A stretch of DNA of 8,146 nt from JALZUU01 sp964441245 (lineage in GTDB: Bacteria; Bacteroidota; Bacteroidia; Chitinophagales; Saprospiraceae), in contig CAYTVR010000322.1 of assembly GCA_964441245.1 (NCBI GenBank), positions 1 through 8,146 of the forward strand, in the 5' to 3' direction. Of this stretch, positions 6,481 to 8,146 are shown piece after piece. The notes below the pieces were generated by a model, which saw nothing but the letters and a program-made list of their open reading frames with translations, searched no databases and was not told the origin of the DNA. The translations under genes and the position numbers were made by a program. Numbering within the stretch: the first letter of the stretch is position 1; each line of letters starts with the position of its first letter.

Positions 6481-8139
6481 ATGTCTATGTCTCAAAATGT
6501 GCTAAAAGTTCATCCTTCAGATAATGTGATTGTTGCCTTACAGGATTTTGAAGCTGGAGATGAAGTAATGTTTCAGGAACAGAATTTCCAGTTATTGGAA
6601 AAAATACCTACGAAGCATAAATTTGCCGAAAGGGATTTTACCGAAGGGGAAACCATTACAATGTATGGTGTAATCGTAGGAAAAGCCATTCGTCCAATTC
6701 CAAAAGGAACACGCATTTCAACCGAAAATGTAGCCCATTCTTCTAGTGATTATCAAGTTGGTAAAAGACAAACAGATTGGGATGCTCCTGATGTTTCCAA
6801 ATTTCAAAGTAAGACTTTTAATGGCTTTCATCGAAAAGATGGAAAAGTAGGAACCCGTAATTATTGGTTGGTGATTCCCCTGGTTTTTTGTGAAAACAGA
6901 AACATCAAAGTGATCCAAGAAGCGATGTTGGAAAAACTAGGCTATGCAACGGATAGAGATTTTACGGTCAATGTAGAATCTTTAATCCAGCAATACCAGA
7001 ATGGTGCAGGTGCTGATGATATTTTGCAAAGTGAAATTATTCAAACTGGAAGTGAAGCGAGACGCCATCGTCTTTTTCCCAATGTAGATGGTATAAAGTT
7101 TTTATTGCATGATGGAGGTTGTGGAGGTATCCGTCAAGACTCTGAAACACTTTGTCGATTATTAGCAGGATATATTACACATCCCAATGTGGCGGGCGCA
7201 ACAGTTTTGAGTTTGGGCTGTCAAAATGCACAATACAAGTTATTGGAAAACGCCATTACAGAAATGGATACTGATTTTCAAAAACCATTGTTTGTTTTAG
7301 AACAACAAAATAGCCTTTCTGAAAGAGCTTTTATTGCGGAAGCAGTCAAAAAAACATTTGTCGGATTGATGCAAGCCAACCAATTGGAACGAAAACCGGC
7401 CCCTTTAAAACATTTATCACTTGGATTAGAATGTGGTGGTTCAGATGGCTTTTCAGGTATTTCTGCGAATCCTGCTTTAGGTTATACCTCTGATTTATTG
7501 GTGGCATTAAAAGCCAAAACCATTCTGGCAGAATTTCCAGAATTAAATGGTGTGGAACAGGAACTGATCAATAGATGTCAAACTCGAGAAGACGCAGAAA
7601 AATTTGCCTCGATTATGAAAACCTACGCGCAACGTGCAGAAGAAGCGGGTTCTGGTTTTGATATGAATCCGTCGCCTGGAAATATTAAAGATGGTTTGAT
7701 TACAGATGCCATGAAATCTGCTGGAGCTGCAAAAAAAGGAGGGACTTCCTCCGTCGTAAAAGTACTAGATTATACGGAGCAAAGCAGCGAAGCAGGATTG
7801 CATTTATTGTGTACTCCTGGGAATGATGTAGAGAGTACGACTGGTTTAGCTGGTTCGGGGGCTAACTTAATTGTGTTCACGACTGGTTTAGGAACGCCAA
7901 CAGGAAATCCAATTGCACCTACCATAAAAATGTCAAGTAATACCAAGTTGGCTCAACAAATGGAGGACCTCATTGACATCAACGCAGGGACCATTATATC
8001 GGGTGAAGATACCATCGAAACCAAAGGAGAGGAATTACTGGAGCTATTAATAAAAGTAGCCAGTGGAGATACTTTAACGAAGGCGGAACGATTGGGACAA
8101 GATGATTTTATTCCTTGGAAAAGGGGAGTGTCCTTATAA
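6481..8139 (+). CDS. uxaA: Altronate dehydratase (UxaA family)
   Basis: Dehydrates D-altronate to KDG in the cytoplasm; the family is metal-dependent, usually iron or manganese. At 552 residues it is a full-length single-chain form. The N-terminal SAF-like domain (about 8-95) has NVIVALQDFEAGDEV and PIPKGTRIS. The UxaA core starts at GFHRKDGKVGTRNYW (115-129), followed by HDGGCGG (210-216) and LSLGCQNAQ (243-251), in place of the common HGSGCG form. LECGGSDGFSGISANPALG (316-334) and GTPTGNPIAP (471-480) are strong family marks. Conserved cysteines C214, C247 and C318 are candidate metal or substrate ligands. The chain ends with ETKGEELLELLIKVASGD (513-530), also typical. The ATG at 6481 follows a 53-base gap after eda; M3 at 6487 is an equally plausible start. 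KdgK and Eda encoded just upstream would convert its product to central metabolites. A galactarate dehydratase or another sugar-acid dehydratase of the same superfamily is possible but less likely given the partners. Confidence 0.88.
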   Translation: MSMSQNVLKVHPSDNVIVALQDFEAGDEVMFQEQNFQLLEKIPTKHKFAERDFTEGETITMYGVIVGKAIRPIPKGTRISTENVAHSSSDYQVGKRQTDWDAPDVSKFQSKTFNGFHRKDGKVGTRNYWLVIPLVFCENRNIKVIQEAMLEKLGYATDRDFTVNVESLIQQYQNGAGADDILQSEIIQTGSEARRHRLFPNVDGIKFLLHDGGCGGIRQDSETLCRLLAGYITHPNVAGATVLSLGCQNAQYKLLENAITEMDTDFQKPLFVLEQQNSLSERAFIAEAVKKTFVGLMQANQLERKPAPLKHLSLGLECGGSDGFSGISANPALGYTSDLLVALKAKTILAEFPELNGVEQELINRCQTREDAEKFASIMKTYAQRAEEAGSGFDMNPSPGNIKDGLITDAMKSAGAAKKGGTSSVVKVLDYTEQSSEAGLHLLCTPGNDVESTTGLAGSGANLIVFTTGLGTPTGNPIAPTIKMSSNTKLAQQMEDLIDINAGTIISGEDTIETKGEELLELLIKVASGDTLTKAERLGQDDFIPWKRGVSL

Positions 8140-8146
8140 AATGTCA

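Noticed and set aside
1..8146. CRISPR array, tRNA/rRNA gene, transposase or defence-system genes
   Set aside because: Looked for on both strands; no regularly spaced repeats, RNA gene signatures or transposase-like proteins are present. The window is explained by sugar metabolism genes apart from the palindrome.

Overview
The window looks like part of a carbohydrate-utilisation locus from a marine member of the Bacteroidota. Four signs support this. The first protein ends in a Bacteroidota-style pre-sorting domain and a type IX secretion (T9SS) C-terminal signal. The second has a lipoprotein signal. Intergenic DNA is AT-rich, translation starts mostly sit behind A-rich rather than Shine-Dalgarno leaders, and a TTTG-N22-TACATTTG promoter-like element of the Bacteroidota type lies upstream of the third gene. 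All five genes are on the + strand, and codon use looks even by eye.

Layout: (1) 2-2596 is the 3' part of a secreted glycoside hydrolase that I read as GH86 (beta-agarase/beta-porphyranase), cut by the left window edge. (2) 2656-4290 is a formylglycine-type S1 sulfatase with a lipobox. (3) 4291-4498 is a regulatory gap holding an A/T-rich inverted repeat, a 13-bp direct repeat with 21-bp period and a good Bacteroidota promoter candidate. (4) 4499-5536 is a PfkB-family 2-keto-3-deoxygluconate (KDG) kinase. (5) 5581-5740 is a 160-bp imperfect palindrome centred exactly on TCCGTACGGA. (6) 5762-6427 is a KDPG aldolase. (7) 6481-8139 is a full-length altronate dehydratase (UxaA).

Working model: the hydrolase and sulfatase attack a sulfated algal galactan such as porphyran. 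The three cytoplasmic enzymes form the end of a sugar-acid route: D-altronate -> KDG (UxaA), KDG -> KDPG (KdgK), KDPG -> pyruvate + glyceraldehyde-3-phosphate (Eda). Porphyran contains L-galactose-6-sulfate, and L-galactonate can be converted through tagaturonate to altronate. This makes an L-galactose-to-altronate route an attractive explanation for why uronate-type genes lie beside a galactanase and a sulfatase. The connecting enzymes are not in this window, so the link is an inference. The most unexplained DNA is the 160-bp palindrome between the kinase and aldolase genes.
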